A stretch of DNA of 64,000 nucleotides from NCBI RefSeq assembly GCF_008312935.1, contig NZ_VSZO01000053.1:496001-560000 (forward strand), written 5' to 3'. A program made the translations under genes and the position numbers. Positions 35,698 through 44,360 of the stretch are shown here, piece by piece. Each line of letters opens with the position of its first letter. Positions within the stretch are counted from its first letter, which is position 1. A model generated the notes under the pieces. The model did not search any database and was not told the origin of the DNA. It saw only the letters and a program-made list of their open reading frames with translations. This DNA is from Roseiconus lacunae. Lineage in GTDB: Bacteria; Planctomycetota; Planctomycetia; Pirellulales; Pirellulaceae.

Positions 35698-37437
35698 TTA
35701 GCTGAATCGGCCGTGCAAGAACCATTGGCCCGACGTGATCTCTCGAAAGACCCACCAAAGATGGCCGGTGTCTGTTTCGATTCGATAGTAGTCTCGCCGT
35801 ATCGTGGGCCCTTCCCACCATCCCGATTCGATTCTCTCGGGGCCCCACCAGTGACTCACACGATGAAGATCGCCGTCGAACCGAAAGACGGGGAAAGGAC
35901 TTCTACCGGCTCGGTCGGCAGAAGAACGCGTCGGCGTTCCCAGCGGCATCGGTTGCCGCAATAACCGAACAGGGCGTCGTCGGCTATCCATCGCGCTGGG
36001 CAGCTTAAACGACCGTCCCTGGCGTTGGGGCCGTTGCGTGGTTGGTAGCCGTGACAACGCCTTGCGAGTCCGATGATCGGTTAACGCATAGATTCGATAT
36101 GCTTTTTCAGGTAGCGGGTTGTTTCCGAGTCGAACACCAAGGACCGCATCACGCCCCAGACGACCGGTCAACGAATCGACAAGCTGCGCGAGGTTTCGGT
36201 CGGAGTGGCCACTTTCGGCGAGGGAAGGATCCGTTTGAGCGAACAGTGAGTTCTGGCGACTTCGCAGGCGATCGCTTTGTAGCACCATCAATGTCAGCTT
36301 TGTGACGGAAGACTTGGGGCGAGATGCTTCGATGCTGGAGTAAACCAAGCGAGCTAAATGATTTTTTTCAAGCGTGGGGGAAAACAGACCGATAGTTGTC
36401 GTTAGTTGCGAGCGACCGATTAGGTCAAGGCGACAAACCAATCGTAGTGCCCCACGTTGGTTTGTCGCCAACCTCGCGACGATTTGCTCGACCAATCGCG
36501 TTACGCGATCCTCGATGATCTCTAAGTCATCGGTCGGGTACTCAAGTTCATGTGTGGCCGCGATCTGTTGTTCGGCATGGTGAACTTGAAGTGGGACGTC
36601 GATCTCGCCGGTGATTTCCGCGATTCGGTCGACAAGCGTTTTACCAAGTCGACGCGCGAGGCCTGGACGCGGAAGATTCAATACGGAGCCGATCGTTTGG
36701 ATCCCCAGACGGTGCAGCGTGTATTGCGTTTCAGTTTCGATCCGCAGTCCATCGATCGAGAGTGAACGCAGATCGTTGACTCCGTGCGAAGAAACAAAGT
36801 CGGGCTCGGGATTGTGATGGGCATGGGCCCAAGCTGCGGCAAGGTTGTCGGCGATCGCTAACTTGCCGACGACGCCGAACGTCGACAACATTTGATGTAC
36901 CGATCGCAAGACACCCGGTTCGTCGTCAAACAAGTGTGTCACACCGGACAAGTCACACAGCAACGTGTCGGGTTCTGACAACAGGCGTCCCGCCCAAGGA
37001 CGTTTCTCGATGGTTTCGATCGCGACCATGGGGGACACCGTCACTTGAAGCTGATCGGCAATCTTTTCAAGTGCGACACGATCGGCGATCGGATCGTGCT
37101 CAATCGCAATCGGAGAACGGTCGGTCGGAAGGGGTGTCGAACGTTCTTTGTTGGGGCGAGAAAGAGCTTGATGGACTAATTCGGTGGCTTGGGCGATAGC
37201 GATCCCGAGACGAACCCCCAGTCGTGCCGCGTCATCGCAACAGCCGACGACCACGCGCCCTCGCCGTGGATCGTTTTTCCAAAGGATCACAGGGTTTCGC
37301 AACGCCGTCGCCGCCCGTTCGTTTGGCGACCGCGACGATGCGTCAGGACACGGCCCGTTTGGGACTTGCCGTTGCCACTCGCTTCGCAGTCGTTGGATGG
37401 GCCAATTGCGAAGCCAGACGCTTAGCAGCCGTTTCAT
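35698..37437 (-). CDS. imuB: ImuB-type Y-family polymerase homologue
   Basis: 579-aa protein of the ImuB branch of Y-family polymerases, which lack polymerase activity but join the sliding clamp to ImuA and DnaE2 in damage-induced mutagenesis. The N-terminus MKRLLSVWLRNWP is the conserved first strand. Later segments CDLSGVTHLFDDE (in place of the catalytic acidic motif of Pol IV) and GVVGKLAIADNLAAAWAHAH match the palm region. The fingers/thumb helix-hairpin part (LHRLGIQTIGSVLNLPR) follows, then a long C-terminal tail rich in R. The start overlaps the end of imuA by 95 bp. No dnaE2 is in the window. Confidence 0.88.
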   Translation of the reverse strand: MKRLLSVWLRNWPIQRLRSEWQRQVPNGPCPDASSRSPNERAATALRNPVILWKNDPRRGRVVVGCCDDAARLGVRLGIAIAQATELVHQALSRPNKERSTPLPTDRSPIAIEHDPIADRVALEKIADQLQVTVSPMVAIETIEKRPWAGRLLSEPDTLLCDLSGVTHLFDDEPGVLRSVHQMLSTFGVVGKLAIADNLAAAWAHAHHNPEPDFVSSHGVNDLRSLSIDGLRIETETQYTLHRLGIQTIGSVLNLPRPGLARRLGKTLVDRIAEITGEIDVPLQVHHAEQQIAATHELEYPTDDLEIIEDRVTRLVEQIVARLATNQRGALRLVCRLDLIGRSQLTTTIGLFSPTLEKNHLARLVYSSIEASRPKSSVTKLTLMVLQSDRLRSRQNSLFAQTDPSLAESGHSDRNLAQLVDSLTGRLGRDAVLGVRLGNNPLPEKAYRIYALTDHRTRKALSRLPTTQRPQRQGRSFKLPSAMDSRRRPVRLLRQPMPLGTPTRSSADRAGRSPFPVFRFDGDLHRVSHWWGPERIESGWWEGPTIRRDYYRIETDTGHLWWVFREITSGQWFLHGRFS

Positions 37438-38386
37438 GGCGTTGAGGATTGCTGATCGGGACGGAATGAAGGTTGGCGTGATCGTCGAAGCGGATGTGGA
37501 GGTGTTTGCCCGTTACACCGCCACGAACGCGGTCGAGGGTGATCGAAAGGATTTCCGAGGGCTGGCTGCCTGATACACGCCCCATTCGAGGGCGGTTATG
37601 CGGTGCTGTCTTGCTACTGCCAACGCCGGCGCAAAAAACTGGGCGTCTTTTTTCGGCAACGTAAAACTGGGTCTCGGCAAAGCTAGGCAATTGGCGAGCT
37701 TGAAAGTTTCGCACCAATAATCCCGGAGTCGTTCCGGATTCGGAGGCCAGTTGCAAACGTCGCCCGTCGCGATCGTCCAGACGCATTGGCAGACGGGCGA
37801 CCACGGCCGCGACGGCCCCGGAGCGAAGGGATTGATCGATCGACCAGATCGCGTCGCCGGAATTACGCGGACGCAGCAAGATCATCCGTTCGGCCGGAAT
37901 GCCCAGGGCGACTGCCGCTGGCGGATAAAAACTGCCTTCGCAGTCAACGATCACCAGTGGTCGTGTTGGAACCATCGTGATGCGATGCGCGGCGGCAACC
38001 AGCGCCATCGATTCGGCTGCGGCACTGTCGTGGGCGGCAATCCATTCGGTCAATGAGGCGGGGTGCAGGCCGTTGCCAGGCAACCAAGCATCGATGGCGT
38101 CGCAGCCGGTAGAAAACGAGGTCAAAGTGCTCTCACGAGCAGTATTAACGCAGCCGACTTTACTCCGCAGGGCTTGCAGGACTTCTTGTCGAGACGCGGG
38201 GCGTGTTTCGCGGGGGGGATCCTCTTCGATCGCGTCTTGCTGAATCGTCGACTCGTCGCCCACGGCTAGCGCCGCCGGCTCAGTGGTGGCCTTTGAGCTA
38301 CGGGCCGTCGCAGGCGCCATCAGGTCAGTTTTGGCCCCCCCTGACCGAGCCTCCATGAATGAGAATAATTGCTGCTCAATGGCCAT
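37343..38386 (-). CDS. imuA: ImuA-type RecA-like protein
   Basis: 347-aa protein with a RecA/SulA-like core (FSTGCDAIDAWLPGNGLHPASLTEW), the pattern of ImuA proteins encoded next to imuB. At the point where RecA has its Walker A loop this protein reads AAHDSAAAESMAL, with no GKT/GKS, so ATP binding by a P loop is unlikely. A Walker-B-like strand (LVIVDCEGSFYPP) is present. The C-terminus (about 32 residues) is encoded in the overlap with imuB. The gene is divergent from the LapA-like gene and may be SOS controlled, though I see no clear LexA box in the 118-bp space. Confidence 0.85.
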   Translation of the reverse strand: MAIEQQLFSFMEARSGGAKTDLMAPATARSSKATTEPAALAVGDESTIQQDAIEEDPPRETRPASRQEVLQALRSKVGCVNTARESTLTSFSTGCDAIDAWLPGNGLHPASLTEWIAAHDSAAAESMALVAAAHRITMVPTRPLVIVDCEGSFYPPAAVALGIPAERMILLRPRNSGDAIWSIDQSLRSGAVAAVVARLPMRLDDRDGRRLQLASESGTTPGLLVRNFQARQLPSFAETQFYVAEKRRPVFCAGVGSSKTAPHNRPRMGRVSGSQPSEILSITLDRVRGGVTGKHLHIRFDDHANLHSVPISNPQRHETAAKRLASQLAHPTTAKRVATASPKRAVS

Positions 38387-38504
38387 TGCGGTTCATCCGG
38401 AAGCGAATGGTTCTGAAAAAGAAAGAAGAACGCACCCATTGCAAGCATATCCGATGCTAGCATTGCGGGTTTGGTTTTCCAGGAATCTCTAGTGGGTCGA
38501 TTGG

Positions 38505-38795
38505 ATGTGGGCACGAATTCGATGGGGACTGATCATCTCGGGCATCCTTGTGTTGGTGATTTTCTCGCTGGCCAATACCGCTCCGGTGGAGGTGCGGATG
38601 CCGTTGTTGTTTGACGTCCAGGTTCCATTAGCGATGGTGCTGGCGTTGTCGGCGCTTATCGGATTTATGGTGGGGGCGTTGTGGACGGCTTGGATGCTGC
38701 GACGGCGTTCGGCGCAATCTTCGAGGCAGACCTCCAGGTCGAATGGCAAAAGTCCGGGGGCGAAAACTCCAAGCGACCCTCCAGTGGTGGGGTGA
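38505..38795 (+). CDS. LapA-like (DUF1049) membrane protein
   Basis: 96-aa inner-membrane protein with two helices (about 8-26 and 39-64) around VEVRMPLLFDVQVPL, the pattern of the LapA/DUF1049 family. A polar tail (about 70-96) follows. In other bacteria LapA works with LapB in lipopolysaccharide control; no lapB is nearby. It lies divergent from imuA. Confidence 0.85.
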   Translation: MWARIRWGLIISGILVLVIFSLANTAPVEVRMPLLFDVQVPLAMVLALSALIGFMVGALWTAWMLRRRSAQSSRQTSRSNGKSPGAKTPSDPPVVG

Positions 38796-38970
38796 TGCTT
38801 TCAAGCTTAGGCACTATTTTGTTTCCGATCGTGGTTGAAACAGGCAAATCGCGGCGATCGGAAAATCACGGCAAACAAAGCCACGACAAACACTGCTGCA
38901 TGCGACACGGACCTTGCTAGTAACGCGTCTCAGGCCGTTCTTTTGTCATCAGTAATTTCGGCCGCTTGAT

Positions 38971-39327
38971 TCAGGATCCTTGTGCGAAGGGCTGGATTTG
39001 ACTGCGGCGTTGGGGCTCGCTGCGGCGATGCACTCGGCGGGCGGCCATTTCTTCTCGGCGTTTGGCGACAAGCTGGTATCGAAGTAAAACGAGCCGGGCG
39101 AGATCCCCCATGCGGTGAAGGTTGTCGTCGCCAGATTGGGCGAAGTCACCAGTGGCGGTTCGTGATTCCGTTGACGAGATCGGCTGTGAGGACGCGGCGA
39201 CTTGGGAATTTCCTCGCTGAGCGTTCGATCTTGCCACTTGCGATTTTTTTGGCGGCAAAACGGCTGGCGAGACAGGTGCACCGGCGGTGGTCAACGAATC
39301 GGTATCGAAAAGCATCAATTGCGTCAT
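38971..39327 (-). CDS. small protein with clamp-binding-like N-terminus
   Basis: 118-aa protein starting MTQLMLFDTDSL. Q3-L-M-L-F7 matches the beta sliding-clamp binding consensus (QLxLF). The middle is disordered (S/T/Q/P-rich) and the C-terminal half is a basic helix (DNLHRMGDLARLVLLRYQLVA then KRREEMAARRVHRR). The start at 39327 follows GGGAG on the minus strand and is preferred to 39357. It precedes imuA and imuB on the same strand, with the plus-strand LapA-like gene between. A role as a mutasome accessory is inference from motif plus location. I do not recognise the family. Confidence 0.6.
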   Translation of the reverse strand: MTQLMLFDTDSLTTAGAPVSPAVLPPKKSQVARSNAQRGNSQVAASSQPISSTESRTATGDFAQSGDDNLHRMGDLARLVLLRYQLVAKRREEMAARRVHRRSEPQRRSQIQPFAQGS

Positions 39328-39512
39328 GACAGGGCTCCCGGCGAGAAAACTCAGCAAAAATTTGTGTGTCAGCCGAAGTGGCTGATTTGTTTGACTGAAT
39401 CATCGAGAGCCGAATGACACGTGCGGTCACGGGCCAGCAGACACTGTTAGAAAAAAACAGAATCGGCTAGAATCCATCTGTTGAAACACTCCCTTGAAAG
39501 GAACCACTGCCA

Positions 39513-39929
39513 ATGGCGACCGCCGAAGAAGAAGAAATCGATTTCAAAATCTCGCCAGAAGACCAGGATGAGCACAGCTTTGTCACCATTTGGAACATTG
39601 CCTCGGCGACTTGTGACGGAAATCTCGAACAGACCCGTGCCCTGGCTTCCAAGCTGCTGAATTTCCTCTGCAAACGCGATTGCGACTTCGTCGTGTGCAG
39701 TTCAGCAAACATCGAATACCTCGATGAAAAGTTCGAATCGGACAATAAAGTGCTGTACGACTGGAAACCGGAAAGCGAGTACGTGGACTTGGTGTCCCAA
39801 CACGCCGAAGTGCCGGGCAAGGCATTCATGTCGTTCTTGAAGACGCACAAGTTCAACCCGTCGACCAAGTACAACCCGCGTCGAGCCGACCGAGTCACTT
39901 GGTTTAACGATCGTTGGTGCATCGGTTAA
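39513..39929 (+). CDS. conserved-looking hypothetical protein
   Basis: 138-aa soluble acidic protein. AAAGGAAC ahead of the ATG is a fair ribosome-binding site. Notable residues are an acidic start (AEEEEIDFKISPED), four cysteines (ATC, FLC, RDC, VVC) near the centre and a tryptophan-rich end (DRVTWFNDRWCIG). No signal peptide or membrane segment is visible. The cysteines are not in a CxxC arrangement. I do not recognise the family. Confidence 0.7.
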   Translation: MATAEEEEIDFKISPEDQDEHSFVTIWNIASATCDGNLEQTRALASKLLNFLCKRDCDFVVCSSANIEYLDEKFESDNKVLYDWKPESEYVDLVSQHAEVPGKAFMSFLKTHKFNPSTKYNPRRADRVTWFNDRWCIG

Positions 39930-40017
39930 GTCAGCAGTTTGACACCGAAACCGAATTGCTGCCCCAAGGACAGGTGTTGCCTGCGGTCTTGGCAATTCAT
40001 TCCGGCTTGAGTTTCAG

Positions 40018-40120
40018 AATTAGCCGAATGGCATTCGACGCCGTTTCGTTGCAACAACCGGGGCTAACGCCCGGCGGCTGATAAGTCGAACTCGAACATT
40101 TTGGCTAGACGAAGCATTGT
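40018..40120. repeat. dispersed inverted repeat, copy 3 (tandem with copy 4)
   Basis: Left arm about 40018-40035 (AATTAGCCGAATGGCATTCG), right arm about 40055-40082 (AACCGGGGCTAACGCCCGGC) and a tail (AAGTCGAACTCGAACATTTT...GACGAAGCATT) shared with copies 4, 6 and 7. Confidence 0.7.
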
Positions 40121-40141
40121 GCTCAGTTCAGTCCGATTTTG

Positions 40142-40243
40142 AGATTATCCGAGTGGTGTTAGCTACGGTTTCTGTGAACAACCGGGGCTAACGCCCATCG
40201 GCTGACGAGTCGGACTCGAACATTTTGTCTGGACGAAGCCATT
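40142..40243. repeat. dispersed inverted repeat, copy 4 (tandem with copy 3)
   Basis: Left arm about 40144-40170 (ATTATCCGAGTGGTGTTAGC), right arm about 40179-40205 (AACCGGGGCTAACGCCCATC), tail GAGTCGGACTCGAACATTTT...GACGAAGCC. It is about 124 bp downstream of copy 3 and ends 29 bp before the next gene's ATG. Confidence 0.7.
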
Positions 40244-40272
40244 GGACCAAAGAACGCTCACGAGCTTTGCGG

Positions 40273-41556
40273 ATGATTCGACCTCTACTCAAGTCACCAA
40301 GGTTCGCCTCCATCGCCAGTTCCCGGCTGTTATGGCTCGGCGTGTTCTCTGCCATCTCGACCATTGGCGTTCACCCGTTGGCCGCACAGGACAAATCTGT
40401 CCCACAGACGGCGACTCCGTTGAACGCATCTGGCCAGGGCTCGGATTCCAAGGCCACTTCCAAGGACGTCTCTTCCGGGCAAAACGATTATTCGGACCTA
40501 CTTCCCAAACCTCGTCAGCGTTCGCTCGACGATTGGGCTCGACAGCTCAACAGCGACCGTTTCAGGACCCGTCAAGTCGCGAAGGAGCATTTGATCCAGG
40601 GCGGCCCTGAATCCGTCGCTGCGTTGAAGAAAGTTCTTGCCGAAGGCGACCTGGAGTCGACCGAAGCGGTGATCGCCATTTTGGCTCTCATCGCCGAAGA
40701 TGAGCCGCCTTGGCAAAATCAAGGCGCGATCGCAACGTTGGAGTCCATCGCAGACGCCGGATTCGGCACCAAGACGACCATCGCTAAAAGTGTTCTGCGA
40801 TCATTTACAGAAAGCCGCGACCGTCAAGCCCGCGAGGCGCTTGCCCACGCGGGTGTCTTTGTCGGTTCAGAGACGGTCGCATTGGGATCGCGTAGCCGTC
40901 CGCAAAATGTGGTTCGAATCGATGAGTCTTGGAACGGGACGGTTCAACAATTGGCCTGGATCCGCTGGTTGCAGGAAACTCCATTCGTGATCATCAAAGG
41001 CAAAGCGATCAAACCTGAGGTGCTCGAAGAAGTCATCCGAATTCCCGAAGACATCACGTTGATCCTGGTCGAAGGAACGTTGAGCGACGAATCGCTAGCC
41101 GTACTCGCCAAACGCGATCGGATCGAAGCGATTGAGGTCCGCTATGTGCGATTGAACGAAACGCAACTCTATCAGTTCGGAGAGTTGCAAATTCGGCAAG
41201 CACTTCACCTGATGGGGACCGGCGCAAAAACCGCACAGGTTGAGAAGCTACGCAGTGAGTTACCTGGAGTCGCTGTGACCGCTCGTAGTGGTGGATTCTT
41301 GGGAGTGATTTGTCGTAGCCTTGAAGAAGACTTTTGCGAAGTTAACGAGGTGATTCGTGGCAGTGGGGCGGACCAAGCAGGGATCTTGGCTGGCGACATC
41401 GTCACCCAAATCGATGACACCAAAATCACGCGTTTTGATGATCTTCAGCGACAGATCAACACGCATGTCCCTGGGGACAAGATCAAAATTCAAATCCGTC
41501 GCCACCGCGAACTGATCACCACCACGGCAGTCTTGAAAAAGCTCGAAAGTCAATGA
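40273..41556 (+). CDS. exported PDZ-domain protein
   Basis: 427-aa protein with an N-terminal signal/anchor (LLWLGVFSAISTIGVHPLAAQ). Residues about 80-200 are helical with HEAT-like character (RTRQVAKEHLIQGGPESVAALKK). A middle part (about 240-320) is of unknown fold. A C-terminal PDZ domain (about 335-425) has GFLGVICRSLEEDF...I.GSGADQAGILAGDIVTQI. The ATG at 40273 is preferred over the TTG at 40225, which lies within repeat copy 4. Its stop overlaps the mutY start by 4 bp, a coupling without obvious functional logic. Confidence 0.82.
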   Translation: MIRPLLKSPRFASIASSRLLWLGVFSAISTIGVHPLAAQDKSVPQTATPLNASGQGSDSKATSKDVSSGQNDYSDLLPKPRQRSLDDWARQLNSDRFRTRQVAKEHLIQGGPESVAALKKVLAEGDLESTEAVIAILALIAEDEPPWQNQGAIATLESIADAGFGTKTTIAKSVLRSFTESRDRQAREALAHAGVFVGSETVALGSRSRPQNVVRIDESWNGTVQQLAWIRWLQETPFVIIKGKAIKPEVLEEVIRIPEDITLILVEGTLSDESLAVLAKRDRIEAIEVRYVRLNETQLYQFGELQIRQALHLMGTGAKTAQVEKLRSELPGVAVTARSGGFLGVICRSLEEDFCEVNEVIRGSGADQAGILAGDIVTQIDDTKITRFDDLQRQINTHVPGDKIKIQIRRHRELITTTAVLKKLESQ

Positions 41557-42770
41557 CGGATGCTGTCCGCCGAAATCAAAAACGGAAACCACAACAGACA
41601 ACGGTCCAAAAGGCTCAGGCGGAAAGCCAAGACGTTCCGCATGACTTGCGTTGTCAGGCGAGCAGTTGGCGTCGCGATGTGCGGCGGCGTTTATTCGCAT
41701 GGTTCGAAGATCATGCCCGTGTGTTGCCTTGGCGCAGTGAGCCGACGCCGTACCGTGTTTGGGTCAGTGAGATCATGCTGCAGCAAACACAAGTTGCGAC
41801 GGTGCTGCCGTACTACGAACGTTGGATGCGACAATATCCAACGGTCGTTGATCTAGCCAACGCCGACGAAGCGGACCTGATGCGGATCTGGGAGGGCTTG
41901 GGGTACTACCGTCGTGTTCGTTCGATGCACGCGGCGGCGAAACGGGTCGTCCAAGAGCATGAAGGAAAGTTCCCGACGGACTTCGATGCCGTCCTAGCAC
42001 TTCCTGGCATCGGCCGTTACACCGCCGGGGCGATTCTTTCGATCGCTTGTGATCAACGACTGCCAATACTAGAGGGCAACACCCAGCGAGTGTTCAGTCG
42101 TTGGGCCGCGATGAGTCTGACGCCGACCGAAACAAAGGCGAACAAATGGCTGTGGCAGTTTTCGGAAAAGCTACTTCCGCAACATGAGTGTGGGACGTTC
42201 AATCAAGCGGCGATGGAAATCGGGGCACTCGTCTGCACTCCCAAAAAACCAAAGTGCGATGAGTGTCCGATCCGACAGTTGTGCTGCACCGCCGCGGCTG
42301 GGTTGCAAGAATCGATTCCCGGAAAGATCACGCGAGTCAAGTACGAGGATCGGATGGAGTTTGCGTTGGTCTTGTCACGAAAGGCACGCGGCCAAGAGGG
42401 CCAAGAGTACTTGGTGCGACAGTTGCCTGACGACGCCAGATGGGCCGGACTTTGGGATTTTCCTCGTCCGACAGAGGTTGAAACAAAAACTGTGGACGCT
42501 GCCGCACGGTGGCTAGAGGGCGAACTCGGCACGCCTGTGCGGGTGGGCGCTCGTCTGAAGACGATTCGGCATGCGGTGACAAAGTTCCGGATTCAATTGC
42601 ATGTTCACTCCGCCTCGGTGAACTCAAAACAGACGCGAAGCAAACTTCGTGATCCGCTCTGGAGGTGGGTGCGACAAGATGACTTGGCGAATCTTCCGAT
42701 GAGCGTTACCGGTCGGAAAATCGTCCACTTACTCGCACAATCAGAGCAGTCGTTTTTGCCGTTGGAATAA
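41553..42770 (+). CDS. mutY: A/G-specific adenine glycosylase
   Basis: 405-aa base-excision repair enzyme that removes adenine opposite 8-oxoguanine. Catalytic Glu is E73 in WVSEIMLQQTQV. The helix-hairpin-helix is LPGIGRYTAGA. The iron-sulfur cysteines C228-x6-C235-x2-C238-x5-C244 are intact. The C-terminal NUDIX-like 8-oxoG recognition domain follows (about 265-400). The residue at the second catalytic position, Asp138 in E. coli (ILDGNV), is Glu here (E174, ILEGNT). The gene is coupled to the upstream PDZ gene by a 4-bp overlap. Confidence 0.94.
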   Translation: MTDAVRRNQKRKPQQTTVQKAQAESQDVPHDLRCQASSWRRDVRRRLFAWFEDHARVLPWRSEPTPYRVWVSEIMLQQTQVATVLPYYERWMRQYPTVVDLANADEADLMRIWEGLGYYRRVRSMHAAAKRVVQEHEGKFPTDFDAVLALPGIGRYTAGAILSIACDQRLPILEGNTQRVFSRWAAMSLTPTETKANKWLWQFSEKLLPQHECGTFNQAAMEIGALVCTPKKPKCDECPIRQLCCTAAAGLQESIPGKITRVKYEDRMEFALVLSRKARGQEGQEYLVRQLPDDARWAGLWDFPRPTEVETKTVDAAARWLEGELGTPVRVGARLKTIRHAVTKFRIQLHVHSASVNSKQTRSKLRDPLWRWVRQDDLANLPMSVTGRKIVHLLAQSEQSFLPLE

Positions 42771-42896
42771 TTCGTCTTGGCACCGCGTGAACGAATTTGG
42801 GTTTAGAATAGACATGTCGAATGCGAAGGGTTTCTTAACCACGTCGCCCCGCCATCGACATTCCCACCACGTCCCCAACTTCACGATGAATTTGCG

Positions 42897-44243
42897 ATGT
42901 CTCACAGAGAACCATCTGGCCTTGATAGGCCATTGTGCTTCGCGGAAGCAGATCGATTGACGCGTTGTCGATCCGCTTTTCACAAAACTGTTTTGTCCGC
43001 TGCTTTCGGAACCGTCGCAGCACTGACTGCGTCAACGATCGGGCCCGCCGCAGTGTTTGCCGCAGAAAATGAATCGGCGAACACGAAGTCCGCTGTCGTG
43101 CTGGGCGAAGACGAATCACTGTTATCGGGAATTCCCGGCCAAGGACTCTTGTCGGTTGAACAGGCGACCGAATGGATGTCCAAACCCGAAGTTCACCAGG
43201 AGCTTCAAATTGATCTGCCAAAGGGAATCAAGGCGGCGCTTGGCAATGTCTTTATTCCGGCTGACAACCCGATGACGCGGGCAAAGATCGAGCTCGGACG
43301 CCAGTTGTATTTCGATCCTCGGCTTTCATCGGACAACACGATCTCTTGTGCGTCTTGCCATAATCCCGCCGAAGGCTACGGCGCTCAAACTCGCTTTGGT
43401 GTTGGCGTTGATGGGCAAGAGGGCGGACGCAATTCACCGGTCTCTTACAATCGGATCGTCAGTCAAGCTCAGTTTTGGGATGGTCGCGCGGCGACGCTCG
43501 AAGACCAAGCCATCGGGCCGATCGCCAACCCGATCGAGATGGGGAATACTCACGATGCTTGTATCGCTGACCTTGCCGCAAACCCAGTTTACAAGTTGCA
43601 ATTTAATAAAGTCTTCGAGGACGGGATCAGCATCGAAAACGTTGGCCGGGCGCTAGCAGCGTTTGAACGAGCCATCGTGACTGGCCCCACACCGTATGAC
43701 TTTCAAAAGGATCTGGACACCTTCGAAACCGTCTTCGCTGATGACCTTGAGTACTTGGACGAAGAGCCTGAACTCAAAGAGCAATACGATGCGATCAAAG
43801 CCGCCATCGAAAAGCATCCGATGAGCGAGTCTGCCAAGCGCGGGATGAAGTTGTTCTTTGGCAAAGCGAACTGCACGGCATGTCACGCCGGAGCCAATTT
43901 CACCGACGAACAGTACCACAACTTGGGCGTCGGGATGGAAGTCGATCAACCGGATTTGGGACGCTACGAAATCACCAAAGACGAAAAAGATAAGGGCGCC
44001 TTCAAAACTCCGACTCTTCGTAACATCGCGCTCTCTCCTCCGTACATGCACGACGGAAGTCAAGAAACGCTTGAAGAAGTCGTCGCGTGGTACAACAAAG
44101 GTGGCCACCCCAACAAATGGTTAAGTGACAAGATGAAGCCGCTAAATTTGACCAAGCAAGAAGAAGCGGATGTCGTCGCGTTTATGAAGGAAGGGCTGAC
44201 CGGCGCTTTTCCAAAGATTCAGACCGGACGTCTTCCTTTGTAA
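42897..44243 (+). CDS. di-haem cytochrome c peroxidase (MauG/CcpA family)
   Basis: 448-aa periplasmic enzyme. An export segment (about 31-55) precedes two CxxCH haem sites, C151-x2-C154-H155 and C326-x2-C329-H330, the arrangement of bacterial di-haem peroxidases that reduce hydrogen peroxide. FDPRLSSDNTISCASCH, GRNSPVSYN, FWDGRAATLEDQA and FKTPTLRNIALSPPYMHDG are family hallmarks. About 60 extra residues between the signal and the first domain are lineage-specific. A strong terminator follows at 44328. Confidence 0.93.
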   Translation: MSHREPSGLDRPLCFAEADRLTRCRSAFHKTVLSAAFGTVAALTASTIGPAAVFAAENESANTKSAVVLGEDESLLSGIPGQGLLSVEQATEWMSKPEVHQELQIDLPKGIKAALGNVFIPADNPMTRAKIELGRQLYFDPRLSSDNTISCASCHNPAEGYGAQTRFGVGVDGQEGGRNSPVSYNRIVSQAQFWDGRAATLEDQAIGPIANPIEMGNTHDACIADLAANPVYKLQFNKVFEDGISIENVGRALAAFERAIVTGPTPYDFQKDLDTFETVFADDLEYLDEEPELKEQYDAIKAAIEKHPMSESAKRGMKLFFGKANCTACHAGANFTDEQYHNLGVGMEVDQPDLGRYEITKDEKDKGAFKTPTLRNIALSPPYMHDGSQETLEEVVAWYNKGGHPNKWLSDKMKPLNLTKQEEADVVAFMKEGLTGAFPKIQTGRLPL

Positions 44244-44327
44244 TAAAGTCGCCTGACTTTGGCGGCTTTCGTGAAGGCTTGACGCATTTACTTTTGACGC
44301 CGTTTTAATTCCGCAAGTGTTCCTGAG

Positions 44328-44360
44328 CACGGTTTCCGAACGGAGGCCGTGTTTTTTTTA
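44328..44360 (+). terminator. rho-independent terminator after the peroxidase gene
   Basis: Stem CACGGTTTCCG / CGGAGGCCGTG (two G-U pairs) with a tight AA-centred loop, followed immediately by eight or nine T residues. It lies about 85 nt past the peroxidase stop. Confidence 0.8.

Noticed and set aside
40225-40272. TTG start extending the PDZ protein
   Set aside because: It lies in repeat copy 4; the ATG at 40273 gives a proper export signal.
44245-44269. 9-bp stem (AAAGTCGCC / GGCGGCTTT) just after the peroxidase gene
   Set aside because: No T tract follows; the better terminator is at 44328.
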